From Actinomucor elegans (Eukaryota > Mucoromycota > Mucoromycetes > Mucorales > Mucoraceae), in the NCBI GenBank assembly GCA_026027325.1, contig JAMSLZ010000001.1, positions 1,674,001 to 1,738,000 of the forward strand: 64,000 nt of DNA. The letters are read 5' to 3'. How positions within the stretch are numbered: the first letter of the stretch is position 1; every line of letters starts with the position of its first letter. A program made the translations under genes and the position numbers. The notes beneath the pieces were generated by a model, which saw only the letters and a list, made by a program, of their open reading frames with translations, did no database searches and was not told the origin of the DNA. This document shows positions 39,192 to 50,748 of the stretch, one piece after another.

Positions 39192-40368
39192 ATGACTGAC
39201 TATTCCAACGTAGACTATACTCACCTTGAAGCTTCTCTTTGCAACACTTCCGGTAATGTTCAACTTGCTGAACGTTTTAGATCTTTGTTCACTTTGAAGA
39301 ACATTGCTACTGACCAAGCTATCGATATTATTGCCAAAGGTAAAGAAAAAAAAAAACAGAACAACTGAGAAACACCGAACAATCTTAACCTCAAGTCTTC
39401 CACAGCTTTCAGCGATGATTCTGAACTTTTAAAACATGAGCTTGCTTATTGTCTCGGTCAAATTGGTAATCCTCGTGCCAATGAGACTCTCAAGAACGTC
39501 TTGGAAAACTTGCAAGAAGCCGAAATGGTTCGTCATGAGGTAAGTTGAACAACTATCAGTCAACCTATACAAGTTTCTTAATAATATTGGGTCATAGGCT
39601 GCTGAAGCTCTTGGTGCTATCGGCTCTTTGGAATCGCTTCCTATCCTTGAAAAGTACTTGAAGGATGAAAATCAGTCTGTTGTTGATACTTGTGAGCTTG
39701 CTATTGACAAGATCAAATATGATAACGACCCTCAAACTAAGGCTGAAAGAGCAGCTAACAAGAGTCTTTACAACTCGGTTGATCCTGCTCCCCCTACTTC
39801 TGAAACCAAATCTGTTGAAGAATTGGAAGCTATCTTGATTAATCCTGATTTCAAGTTGTTTAAGCGTTATAGAGCCATGTTTGCTTTACGTGAAATTGGC
39901 AATACTGAAGCTGTTCTTGCTTTAGCCAAGGGATTAAAGGATAAGAGTGCTTTATTTCGTCATGAAGGTAACTGAATAGATATAATATACGATCAGCAAA
40001 TTAAATGTGTATGTGTAGTTGCCTATGTCTTTGGTCAGTTACAACATCCTGCTTCCGTTCCTGCTTTAACTGAATGTCTTCAAGATCAAAATGAAGTCCA
40101 TATGGTACGTCATGAAGCAGCTGAAGCTTTAGGGTCTATTGCTACGCCTGAAGTCTTAGCTACTCTCGATCAGTTTAAACAAGATAACGAACAGGTTGTA
40201 CGCGAAAGTTGCGCTGTTGCACTTGATATGTATGAATATGAAACTAGGTAAGACTAAATCAGAGAAAGAAGCTTAGTCTCTAATATATCGTATTATAGTG
40301 GACAATTGCAATATGCTAATGGTCTTGAAACTCAACCCCAAAACATGCATTCGCTCAAGCTTGCTTAG
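39192..40368 (+). CDS. LIA1: Deoxyhypusine hydroxylase
   Basis: DOHH hydroxylates deoxyhypusine on eIF5A, the last step of hypusine formation, using a di-iron centre. Five exons (39192-39339, 39406-39539, 39598-39967, 40019-40247, 40299-40368) give 316 residues, the normal length. It is a HEAT-repeat dyad with all four His-Glu iron-ligand pairs: [36 protein letters not shown] and [12 protein letters not shown]. The two RHEAAEALG copies sit symmetrically in the two halves. LIA1 is the yeast name; DOHH is the vertebrate one. It is followed on the same strand, 275 bp on, by SPA2. Confidence 0.96.
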
Positions 40369-40643
40369 AAAAGCCCTTATAGATATCTAAACCCTACATT
40401 TGTACATATCAAATACTCCCCCCCCCAACTCTCTCGTACTGTTATCTTTACATAATCAATCAAACTAACTATATCATCATTCTATAATAAAAAAATAAAA
40501 AAAAAATAACCTGGCAATCATTGGTGAAACAACTGCTGATGCCCGTTACAAACATTATATTACAGGTTGTACCAAGAGCACAGAGCATTTAAACTAAAAA
40601 ACTTTTTTCTTTATTATTATTCTCTTCCTCTTTCTTTATATCA

Positions 40644-43244
40644 ATGTCTTACTCAAGGTCTCCACCTCCTTCACCAGAAGACTGGCTGAATCGAGGCCCA
40701 CTTTCTGCCAAAACTTATTCAACTAGCTCATCTCGACACGGTTCACGATCTCAGTCGTTTGCTTCTGTTTCCAGCAGAGCTCATAATTCTGCTCACTATG
40801 AAAGCACGGCACGCATTTATTTCCTTGAATTAAAAAGCTATTTAACAGATTTACTAGCTCAAGGTAACCCCTAAATACGCACACTTAAAAATTTCAGGGC
40901 AATTAAGCTTGTCTATATACAGAGGCTTTGGAAGGTCCACATCCTCAACGAGTGGCTGCCAGACAAAAGCTGACGCGACTCAGTAACCTTCAGTTCCATG
41001 AATTGGCTATGGACGTCTATGATGAAGTAGTCCGTAGAAACAAGAATGATAAATTTTGTACAGTTAAATTGACTAGCAAATTTAAAGAAATTATATTAAA
41101 TTGCATATACACATTTAGTGCCTTTCTTGGCTGTAAAAGAAGAATTTCATCCTAAGCGAAACCAGGCTAGACAAAAGCTAGCGACATTGCCTGTACCTCG
41201 CTTTCAAGACCTTGCCAGTGATGTCTATGCCGAATTGACACGAAGATATACCACGCTCATTGAAAGAGAGGTAAGCTTCTGTAGTGATGACGGCGTCATT
41301 TTAACATGCTTGTCCTTAGGAAACCCTTCCTCCTATTCCTCAAATGCCTTCATCTCCATACAATAGCGCTCAACCGAGTAAATCCACCCATATTGTACCT
41401 GTGAAGGGCATGATTACAGTAGAGACTGTAGATTTAGAAAATGATCATTCTTACATGTCACCTATTTCGCCCAATGAACCTAAAGACTATTTCAGTAGAT
41501 CGACGCCGATTGATAATCACAAGGTAATGTAAGACCAATAGGTGTTTCTAAGGGAGCTTTAATTCATTGTACTACTCTACTAGGAGAACAATAAAGCCGA
41601 GATTGAGAAGATAAAATCAGAATATGAATATCAAATTGAAAAAATGACATCTAGGATCAAAGAGTTACAAGATCAATTACAAGTAAGACCAATACACTGG
41701 TTTCTTTGCCGTTGCTAAACTATATTGTAGGATCAAAGGGGTAGCAAGAATGACAATGATCAACAGACGATTCAACAAATGGAAGAACAATACCAAAAAC
41801 TAAGCGAAAAGTACAGTCAATTAGATCATGAATACATGCAACAGCAAGAAGCAGTAAGAGAAGTAAAGAGAGAAACAAAGCAGATGTTAGATGAATTGAA
41901 AAGGCTATCCAAAGTCAATGATGAACTACTGGCGGAAAAGGAAAAGGCTGATAACCAAATACAAAGCCTCAAAGAAGAAGTCAAGGGTTGGCAGATTCAA
42001 TACGATAAGGCGCGTATTGAGCTTCGTAGTATCAAAGGTAAAGAATCGTGCTTAGTTTTGGAAACATAATATTCATGCAATGTAATCTAGCTTCGTCTAC
42101 GGTGGAAATGGATCATTCAAATAATATTATCAAAGAAAATTTTTTACGACCAACCAGAGATGGTTTCATTTCTCAAGATAACATATTGACGTATCAGGCA
42201 TACGTAGATGATCTCTTACTGGTAGCAAGGTACGTTTCAAAAGCTTCCGACATATAAAAGGCTTACTTATTTTTTCATTATAGATCCAGTGAACCATCCC
42301 AAGTCATCAATGTCATGAAAAACATCGTTACAGTATGCAGATCCATTACAGAAGAAGTCGAAAATCAAGAGGCTGCCTTATTATCAGATACCAAAAAAGC
42401 ACTCTATGAATTAAAGGCTCGCTTTACTTCCTCACTTTCCGATCTGTTGGTGGCTGCAAAATACCATGCAAGTGGAATGGGAATTAGTCCTGTCAGTCTA
42501 TTAGATAGATCTGCTGGCCACTTGACATCTGTCATCGTTGAACTCGCAAAACTGCTGGGCATGAATGCTTCAACATCGACCAAAAAGCACAGTATATCAT
42601 CCATGATCTCTTCTCTCAAAGACAATGATAGTGCTTATAATAGTATAAAACGACCCGAAGAAAATCACAATAGCTACTATAATTCATCTATAATGAATCG
42701 ATCAGCGTCCAACCATCATCAAAAGACAGACAGATCACCGTCGATCACTTATAAACCTAAAGTGAACGAAGAGTTCAGAAGAAATAACCACCAAAATGAA
42801 CCTAGCCCTAGTGATCTAGTAGTAAGTATATTGATCCATTGATTGATATATTAGGGTTGCTCATTTTAATTATACTAGAAATACTTGAAAACTGAAACAG
42901 ATCACATTGTACAAACCATTCAGAACTTACTAGCCGCACTGCGTTTACCTCATCAAAATGGTGAGGTACATTCCATTATCGATACTATTATCAAGATTGT
43001 AGCGACTATTTCTGAGCTCTCTCGAGCTACCTGTTCAAATCCTCTTGGATATGGATATAAAAGCGAGTGCGACCCTTTATTGAATGAGCTGAACAAAAGC
43101 TCTCAACGTATTGGCATGATTCAAACCAAGTACTTTGCGCGTGGTTCAGCTGCGACTGCTACTGCCAAACGGGATCTGGCCAAAGAAGCTTATGAGATTG
43201 CCAAATATACTAAAGAATTAATTCATCTATTTGAATCTGACTAA
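40644..43244 (+). CDS. SPA2: Spa2-like polarisome scaffold (GIT/SHD domain)
   Basis: Spa2 organises the polarisome at growing tips and binds formin regulators and MAP kinase kinases. Nine exons (40644-40863, 40923-41057, 41119-41270, 41320-41523, 41584-41682, 41731-42037, 42091-42229, 42284-42821, 42879-43244) give 719 residues. Two Spa2-homology repeats are clear: ARQKLTRLSNLQFHELAMDV then YDEVVRR, and ARQKLATLPVPRFQDLASDV then YAELTRR. A long coiled coil (about residues 260-400) and a C-terminal helical domain with LVAAKYHASGMGISPVSLLD and LGYGYKSECDPLLNELNKSS follow, as in Spa2 and metazoan GIT relatives. No Arf-GAP zinc finger is present, which separates it from animal GIT. Shorter than yeast Spa2 (about 1,470) because the central disordered region is small. 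Confidence 0.9.
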
Positions 43245-46111
43245 TGTCATCTAATGTAATATCTAATAAATAATTTGTATATTTAATCAGCCGATACTAT
43301 TTAAGGCTTCATGTCGTGCTAAGAAATCATAGGTGCTCTGTTATATAAAATAAAAGACTTGTTCTTTGTATGCAGAATGAACAGTCCCACTTTATTAAAC
43401 AAGTATAATCATCATTCCTTCTTCTGTGCTTGAATGATGCCTGTTTTGCAAGCATCATCTATTCAAGAGAGGAGGCTCAAAATTGTATTATCGATACGAC
43501 TTCAGATATGTTTCTTTAAATATGTTGAGTTTGGACGCTTTTAAAGTCCTAGAGGAGGATACGGTAGTTTGTTTTGAGTTTGATATACTAACCTAATGCA
43601 ACTGAAGCAAAGACGGTCTCATGCTTGAGAATTGGCACTACATAATGTCGAACGAAACATACACTTCATTATTTATTACTGACAAATATAATATATTCAT
43701 CACTACAGTTAATTAAATGATTTAATGGGTACATTTGATTATGAGAATAAAAGCATCAATCAGATGCTAATCGGGCGAAAGGTCCAAGAGATAAGTAATA
43801 TATGCATGATCAAAATCCTAACGTAGTACGAATATGAATTAGGCTCATTGGCGAACTGGAAGTGAATAGTTGATAACTCTCCTTTGATAGAAAGCTTTAC
43901 GGTATTCAACCTCCAATAGAGTTTTAATTTTAAACAAACCAATGTGTTCATTTTAGTATTTTAAAATGATTCTATTAGTAAATATGAGTATTAGAAGGCA
44001 TTAAACATATGGCATTTTTACGTTATAGATTAACAGTTTTTTTTTTTTATTTATTTATCTTTGTCAATAACAATATTAAACGAAAAATCATTTATGCTTC
44101 TATAGTTTGTATTAAACTTGCAAAAAGTAAACGAACCCTTCTCGTCTCTTATGATTGTTACAGAAAAAAAATTACTGGAAACTTGTTTATTTCATTAGTA
44201 TATAAAAAAAAATTGGTTACTAGCGAGCAAGTCATAGCATATTAATCATCTGTATTGCATTTAATGAAAGCGGAAGGGATGAACAATAAATGGGGAAAAA
44301 TGTTGATGTGTAGTGATATTTAGAACTAGCAGAGTCTCCTCGTTTGACTGAAGTAATCGGGCTAGAATGTTTATTGATTTTTTGAACATACACGCCGTTC
44401 GTCTTGTTGATGTTTATTTGATCTTCTTCTGCATCTTCCAGCAGACGTATCAACAGGTACAGCAGCATCTTGTCCAAACATAATAGGAATCATATAGTTC
44501 GAATGAAGGGAACGAACAATTGCAGCCATGTTTAGATAAACAGCCAATAGCGGCTCCATACATGGTAAGCTTTTTTTAGTAAATGAGCAACGAATTAGCG
44601 TAGGGCAAATGCTTTTTCTATAGTTTTGATTGATACATCTATTAGCAAAAAAAAAAGGTGCACATTGATGCTTGCTTTAATCCATGAAATGATATAAATA
44701 CCTTGATAAGCCATATCAGATAGTTCGGAGGTTTGCTTGACATTTACATGGTTGCGAATTTGAAATTCCCTTGAAAATTTCAAGGCTCATGTTGATATGA
44801 TGGACAGCATTTACTAGTTCTGAATTCATTGATTAGACACATATGCAGCCCTTTTTTTTTAGTATCTTGCGAAAACCAATGTCTGTGAGAGCCTCTTGAT
44901 AGCGATTATTGGGAGCAGACCAATTGTCCATCATCAAGGCAGTATTCGCGTCAAAACGAATTCAGCAGCTTTTTAATAAAGTTTTGATTGACAGAAAAGA
45001 AGGATGATGTTAACGGAGAATATCTGAAAAAAAATTGCACATTTTTTCAACTGGTAGTGTTCAAGACTATATATATATTCAAAGTTGAATAAAACTCTTC
45101 AAAAATTACCAGAGGTCGTTAATGCTAATAATATGATCATTGTTGGTATATCTAGTAAATAGCCTTTTTTCTTTTCTACATTGTATTTTTAAATAAATGA
45201 ACAAGTTTTTTTTATTCCTGGAAATAATGTACAACTCGATCCAGATTATCAAATAATAACCCTAGTGCAGCAAAATGAAGTAGACCATTCATCTTGTGGA
45301 ATATATATTATTAAGTGTATTCTTTCATATGTATGTATGTGCGAAGCGATATTTAGAAGCAATCATTATAACCTTCCAACGAAATAGCATATGCTCCCTG
45401 ACGCTAACTCTTTTTAATTTACTACGAATTGCACTTCATTCGAAAAAAAGCATCATATACTCTACAGCGCCTATAACCATAAAGCATATATTTGCATTTA
45501 TCGCCTCGTATATCAAGGTTTTAATTCTTACATACAAAATTTTAATCTCTAAGCATCAATTTCTTGCTCAAAAATTAGCATGGAGCATGAATCAAATCGA
45601 GATCACTCACTCGATCTCGGTCAAATGTCGCATCAGATCAATTGATCGTGTCCATAATGTGCAGCTGTATTTATTGGAATGCTTTATTTGGCTATACTCG
45701 TTTTATATCTTGGGCTATTCTGTTCATAATACGAGAAACACAAGCATAACCATTAAAAATAATTAGATCCATCGATCTGATTGAAAGCCCGTCTTATATT
45801 ATTAAAATTGCGATTCAATCGCTGTGATCTTTTTATCTCGGTTTTTTGCTTGATAGATCATCTATAGATATATGTATCAAACAAGATGTAATTACCAAAT
45901 CTTGTTATTTATTTGATATCAGTGCTCTAGCGAAGGTTATTTAATCAAAGAGACGCTGTGCCTTGACTTTTTGATGGGAAAAAAGACTGCATGTGAAAAC
46001 TTGCTCACCCCGGATGCTTTCTGTCGATGTCACTCCGCTCAATCTTTTTTGTTTTTTAATCTCTTTGGTCAGCATTTATTTTCGGTGCCTTTTCTTTCAC
46101 TTTTTATCAAA
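43245..46111. other. Gene-poor interval with decayed coding fragments
   Basis: AT-rich. Minus-strand pieces at about 44970-44880 (TALMMDNWSAPNNRYQEALT), 44783-44595 (REFQIRNHVNVKQTSELSDM) and 44559-44371 look coding but lie in separate frames. A plus-strand Ulp1-like piece is listed separately. One copy of the dispersed motif ATGTCGCATCAGAT lies at about 45626-45640. No intact gene. Confidence 0.4.
45192..45389 (+). pseudogene. Remnant resembling a C48 (Ulp1-type) cysteine peptidase
   Basis: A short plus-strand frame reads QVFFIPGNNVQLDPDYQIIT and then LVQQNEVDHSSCGIYIIKCI before a TAG. The Gln ... Ser-Ser-Cys-Gly-hydrophobic pattern matches the oxyanion Gln and catalytic Cys region of Ulp1/SENP peptidases (Q-X-N-X-X-D-C-G-V/I-Y), with the Cys codon at 45295-45297. 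The upstream His/Asp part is not recognisable. Ulp1-like domains are often carried by DNA transposons (MULE, Kolobok, Zisupton types), so this may be a relic of such an element. The decayed DNW fragment 300 bp away may belong to it. Confidence 0.35.
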
Positions 46112-47040
46112 ATGTCTAATCCTTTGCGTATCTTTGTCCCTGTTAAGCGTGTTGTTGACTATGGTAATATCATGAACAATGAAGAAAACGCGTAGCTAAC
46201 ATTCTGCTTTAGCTGTCAAGGTTCGTGTTAACCCTGCAAAGACCGATGTCGACCGTAATGTCAAGCACAGTATGAACCCCTTTGATGAGATTGCTGTTGA
46301 GGAAGCCGTTCGTATCAAGGAAAAGGATCCCAAGACTGAAGTAGTTGCTATTTCTTGCGGTACTGCCAAATCTCAAGAAACTTTGAGAACTGCTTTGGCT
46401 ATGGGTGCTGACCGTGCAGTCCATGTTGAAGTCAAGGATGATAGCACACTTCAACCTTTGGCCGTTGCTAAATTGCTCAAGGCTTATGCTGATAAGGAGG
46501 CTAATAAGCCTGATCTTTTCATCTTGGGTAAGCAAGCTATTGACGATGACGCTAATCAAACTGGACAAATGCTCGCTGGTCTTCTTAGCTGGCCTCAAGT
46601 AAGTAATTATGGTAATTTGAAAATTCCCACGAGTCAATTAAAGTTTCTCTTTTTCCCAGACTACCTTTGCTTCCAAGGTCGAGATCAATGGAAAGGATTT
46701 GAAGGTTGTGCGTGAAATTGATGGTGGTCTTGAGACTGTTTCTACCAAGTTGCCTGCTATTGTCACTACTGATTTGCGGTAAGTTGTGAGCGAGCGTTTA
46801 ACTGTAGTTATCTAATACGTATATAGTCTCAACGAACCTCGTTATGCTTCCCTTCCTAATATCATGAAGGCCAAGAAGAAGCCTTTGATCAAGTTGACAC
46901 CCGAGGATCTTGGTGTTGACATCTCTCCTCGTATCGAGACTTTAAAGGTTGAAGAGCCTCCTAAGCGTGTTGGTGGTCGTAAAGTCGAAAGTGTTGATGA
47001 ATTGATTGACAAGTTGAAGAATGAAGCCAAGGTTTTGTAA
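46112..47040 (+). CDS. ETFB: Electron transfer flavoprotein subunit beta
   Basis: ETF is the mitochondrial FAD heterodimer that takes electrons from acyl-CoA and amino-acid dehydrogenases to ETF-ubiquinone oxidoreductase. Four exons (46112-46163, 46213-46598, 46660-46778, 46827-47040) give 256 residues, the usual length. Diagnostic segments: [28 protein letters not shown], the AMP-binding loop [15 protein letters not shown], and [19 protein letters not shown], the recognition loop that docks partner dehydrogenases and whose lysines are methylated in animals. There is no long presequence; ETF-beta proteins are known to be imported without a cleaved one. The partner alpha subunit is not in the window. 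Yeast name CIR1. Confidence 0.96.
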
Positions 47041-48550
47041 ATCAATATAATATTATACAACTAGATAGAGATATCCCCAACCCTATTACTTTACACTTGC
47101 ACACCACTCCCACCTCTAAAAATCGAAAAAAAAGCTTCTCTTTTTTTGAAATAAATTGTATATCATTCTTTTTTTTTTTTTTTTGGTTGATACATAAGAA
47201 TCTTGTGTTCTAGGTAGTATGAGCACTTGAAAGATCATTGGGGCCATACGTATCCAGATCGAGACGCGTTTCCAGGCGATTATTTCATGCGAAGTTTTAT
47301 TGGTTGTCAGGTATTTAATGAGTTTTTATTGGATGTCTCGGATTGAATGATAGGGGGAGGAGGGGAAGAAATCTTCCAATTTGCTTTACACTGATGGGAG
47401 CACCACTTGGTAAACGTGTAAATTGTTGCCAGGTATATTAGCGAGACTTATGTAAAACTAAGCTTTGTATCAAATGGTGCAAAAATAACCATGTTTATAT
47501 TATAAATATAAAGAATTGTCTTACAACTATCTACTATTTTTCAGGCTTTTGGTTCTACTGTCAAGTGTGCAGTTATATATATATATATATCCTATATTTC
47601 TTGACATAAGGAATGGTTTCGTATTAGAGACTATACTTCTAAAATTAAGTTTAGCACTAAAAAGCGCCAAAGTTTCGAAGAAAATGGCTTTAAAAGGGGA
47701 CACCAGGGATTATTATTATCAAGTACAGATTACCCCGATCGTCCCAAAAGGACTGACTCTTTAATATGTCAATATTTCTACAGCAAATATACAGACAATC
47801 AATGCTATTTTATTTATGGGTATATACTCTATTGCTCGTCAAAAGCAGTATTTAAAACATAGTTAACTTTTCAGGAAAGGGACTTTTTAATAAAAATGAG
47901 TCGACTCATTAAGCTCAGTTTTTGATAGGTAATAAATATACTATTATTAAGACAATTTTATTTTCGATATTCATATCAGTAGAAAGTATGACTAATAGAG
48001 ACTTAATTGGGTGTAGTGGACCTTTTTCTCACTCTTGGATCACGAAAGTCTAATTTTTACATTTTCGATATACTAACCCTCTTCTCTGGTTGGCATTTAC
48101 CTTCATTATTACATACAAGCATACAACGCTACCTCTAAAAGCCATTGGCATATTAGGAGTAACTACAATATTACTACTGAGCAATCTCTTACAGTGTTCC
48201 AATATTGAATTTACAGGTTGGTTTCTTTGAGTGAGTATACTTTATTGAATAAACTAAATAGATGCAAAAACGTTTCAGCATAGCTTATATGTGATTTTTA
48301 GTTTATTGAATGGTGTAAAAAACAAAAGAATATTTTGATCTGATTTGACAATTTGATTGTATAACTTATATGATGACACCCTGAGCTTTGACATAGAAAA
48401 AAAATTACATTAGCACGTCTTGAAAATGGATTTGCACAGCTAATAGAAAACTTCAAAGATTTGAAACGATTGAAACCATAGAATGTACGTTGCAAAAATT
48501 TATAGAATTTCAGCGAATAGAATTTTTTTGTTTTTGTTTTTCCTTTCATA
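47041..48550. other. Intergenic, between ETFB and DPH7
   Basis: About 1.5 kb, AT-rich, with a poly-T tract near 47168-47183 and a TA microsatellite near 47576-47590. No gene is seen. Confidence 0.45.
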
Positions 48551-49567
48551 ATGTCAGTTCAAGCGACCTCCATTGCTTCATTCGACACAGGATTCAGTGC
48601 TGATTCCACCGAATTTTGTCCCTTTTTAGATCGAGCTCAATATCTTGCTGTAGGCACATACCAATTAACCGATGAACAAGAAGCCAATGTACGCGTTCGT
48701 AAAGGCAAAACTTACCTCTTCGATGTCACAAAGCCTTTGATCCCTCAACAAGTAATTGAGACGCCAGCTGTCCTTGACATGAAATGGAGCCATGCATTAA
48801 TCAACGACACTCAAGTACTGGGCATTGCTGACTCGATCGGCGGTCTTCACCTTTACGGCTTCAATGAGCAAGATCAATTGACATTGGTAGATAAAGTACA
48901 AGCAACCGAGGACAGTAGTGTGCTATGTCTTTCATTGGATTGGGCTAGCCGTCTTGATCGCAACGATTTTCGCATAGTTACCTCACACTCTAATGGCGAC
49001 CTCAATATCTTAGCTCCTACTGAATCTGGTTATGCTATCCAGGAACAATGGCATGCACATGATTTGGAAGCCTGGATCGCAGCCTTTGATTATTGGAACA
49101 CAACCACCGTTTACTCGGGTGCAGATGATGGCCTATTTAAAGGGTGGGACACACGAGCACCACAGACGCCTACTTTTACTTACAAACGTCATGTTATGGG
49201 TGTTACTACCATGCAATCCAATCCACACCGTCAGTACCAATTGGCTACAGGTAGTTACGATGAAACTGTGTATTTTTGGGATACAAGATCTATGCGTGGA
49301 CCAGTGAATACGTTCCAGACACCTGGTGGCGGCATTTGGCGATTAAAATGGCATCCAACGCGTGAGGATCGTCTGCTGTCTGCTTCTATGCATGCAGGTG
49401 CCTTTGTCCTGGACGTTAAGGATATTCAGCAAGTGCAGCTATCGACTAGCTTCTTGGATCATAATTCGATGGCCTATGGCGCTGATTGGTCTTTTGCTGA
49501 CCCTGATTTAGTCGCTTCCTGTTCTTTCTATGATCATATTATGCACCTTTGGAAAGCAGCACCTTAG
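48551..49567 (+). CDS. DPH7: Diphthine methyltransferase (Dph7/WDR85)
   Basis: Dph7 is the WD40 protein that demethylates diphthine methyl ester on eEF2 so that the final amidation by Dph6 can occur. The gene is a single exon of 338 residues, unusual among the intron-rich neighbours. Family hallmarks are AWIAAFDYWNTTTVYSGADD, GLFKGWDTR, YDETVYFWDTRSM, WHPTREDRLLSASMHAG, and the closing HNSMAYGADW then CSFYDHIMHLW. The Tyr-X-Asp/His-Asn-Ser-Met-Ala-Tyr-Gly signature separates it from generic WD40 proteins. The start MSVQATSIASFDTGFSADS fits the usual N-terminus. A lack of introns may reflect retroposition or simple loss. Confidence 0.93.
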   Translation: MSVQATSIASFDTGFSADSTEFCPFLDRAQYLAVGTYQLTDEQEANVRVRKGKTYLFDVTKPLIPQQVIETPAVLDMKWSHALINDTQVLGIADSIGGLHLYGFNEQDQLTLVDKVQATEDSSVLCLSLDWASRLDRNDFRIVTSHSNGDLNILAPTESGYAIQEQWHAHDLEAWIAAFDYWNTTTVYSGADDGLFKGWDTRAPQTPTFTYKRHVMGVTTMQSNPHRQYQLATGSYDETVYFWDTRSMRGPVNTFQTPGGGIWRLKWHPTREDRLLSASMHAGAFVLDVKDIQQVQLSTSFLDHNSMAYGADWSFADPDLVASCSFYDHIMHLWKAAP

Positions 49568-49881
49568 AGATGGGAGGTTTATATGCAAAGACAATTAATT
49601 GTAGTAATAGTAGTAGTAGAGCAGTAGTAGTACATAAGTAATAGATAATATAGAAATCGATCTTCTCTGTATATGATGTCAATAAAAGAAAATCAAAATT
49701 ATTGTCTACCCAAAAAGCTTACTAGTAGTAGTATAATGTACCACAGACAAAGGGGAAACGAGTATCGAATAGGAGGTTATTCTAACAGATACATAACATA
49801 ATCTTCTTATTTATTATATACACAGAGGAATAGGAGAATACGCACATTAAACAGGTATAACTTCTTTTACAGAATTTGTTA
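49568..49881. other. Short convergent 3' region between DPH7 and the tetraspanin
   Basis: 314 bp of 3' flank with a (GTA)n-like imperfect triplet tract near 49602-49632. Confidence 0.45.
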
Positions 49882-50748
49882 CTAAAACTGCCTTTGATGT
49901 TGGTTGGGCTTGCTATCATTTGAAGAAGCCACCAAAGTGTCAGCTGAATAGCTATATTCTTGATTCTGGTGAACAAACTTGGTGCCGGTAGTGGGGTCTT
50001 CTGGACTCACTTCCCACTTCTTTCTTCTCGTAGACGTATTAAAAGTACAAAGTAACGTAATAACATTACAGAGCGCTAATAGCTCAATCGCCAGACCGGT
50101 AAACAGAGCGATATACATGTGTGATAGTTGGGTCTGAATGAATCGTTTCATAGGTCCATAACAAGGCTGCGCTGAATTTACAATATGATCTGGTAAACAA
50201 GTGGGTGTAGCAATCGAATGATCAAGTGGATGCGAGAAACCACAGCAATTGAATTTTTTCTGAGCATATAGTTTGTATTCCCTAGAAGAATGATTCCACG
50301 TTTCACTAAGCCAGTTGGTAGTGTGTGCTGCTTGATCATAGACAATCACAGCAATAGATATTTGGTAGATGAAAGCAACAATGACCAATGTCAAATAAAG
50401 AATATGAATCATTTTACGTTCTCGGTAGTATCCACCGAGAATACCTACTAGCGAAGTGAAAATCAAGATAATACCTAGAATAGTGATCACTATAATACTA
50501 TTGTGTTAATAAATTCTCGTGAATCAACCAATATGTCTACGTACTCTTAAGGATATTCACTGGAAATAGAATAGAGTCTTTTATTTCAAGCTGAGTGGCC
50601 ATCATTCCAAAGGTCAACAAGATACATCCACATACAAAAAATAGCAGATTAGTCAATATCAAATAGGCTGGACTTTGTCTAATACATATATATGTTAGTT
50701 TACAGTGATTGTATCGAAAAACTAAGCCTACTTTTGACAGCACGCCAT
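49882..50748 (-). CDS. Tetraspanin-like membrane protein
   Basis: Three exons (50748-50732, 50678-50545, 50489-49882) give 252 residues. There are four hydrophobic spans (about 11-33, 48-70, 78-100 and 178-202). Between spans 3 and 4 lies a large loop with the tetraspanin CCG motif (KFNCCGFSHPLD) and two further Cys (CLPD and CYGP), the minimum set for the two conserved disulfides. The N-terminal MACCQK has two Cys near the first span, typical palmitoylation sites. The C-terminal tail is polar. Fungal tetraspanins (Pls1, Tsp2/3) act in appressorium penetration and membrane microdomains; this one cannot be assigned to a subfamily. The exon 3 acceptor TATTATAG is chosen because the earlier CAATAG gives an in-frame stop. 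Confidence 0.85.

Noticed and set aside
45296..45766. Plus-strand frame of 156 codons as a gene
   Set aside because: It starts inside the Ulp1-like remnant in another frame and has low-complexity Ile/Leu/Tyr composition typical of AT-rich noncoding DNA.
46209..46637. Minus-strand frame of 142 codons opposite ETFB
   Set aside because: Shadow of ETFB exon 2, which matches the family throughout.
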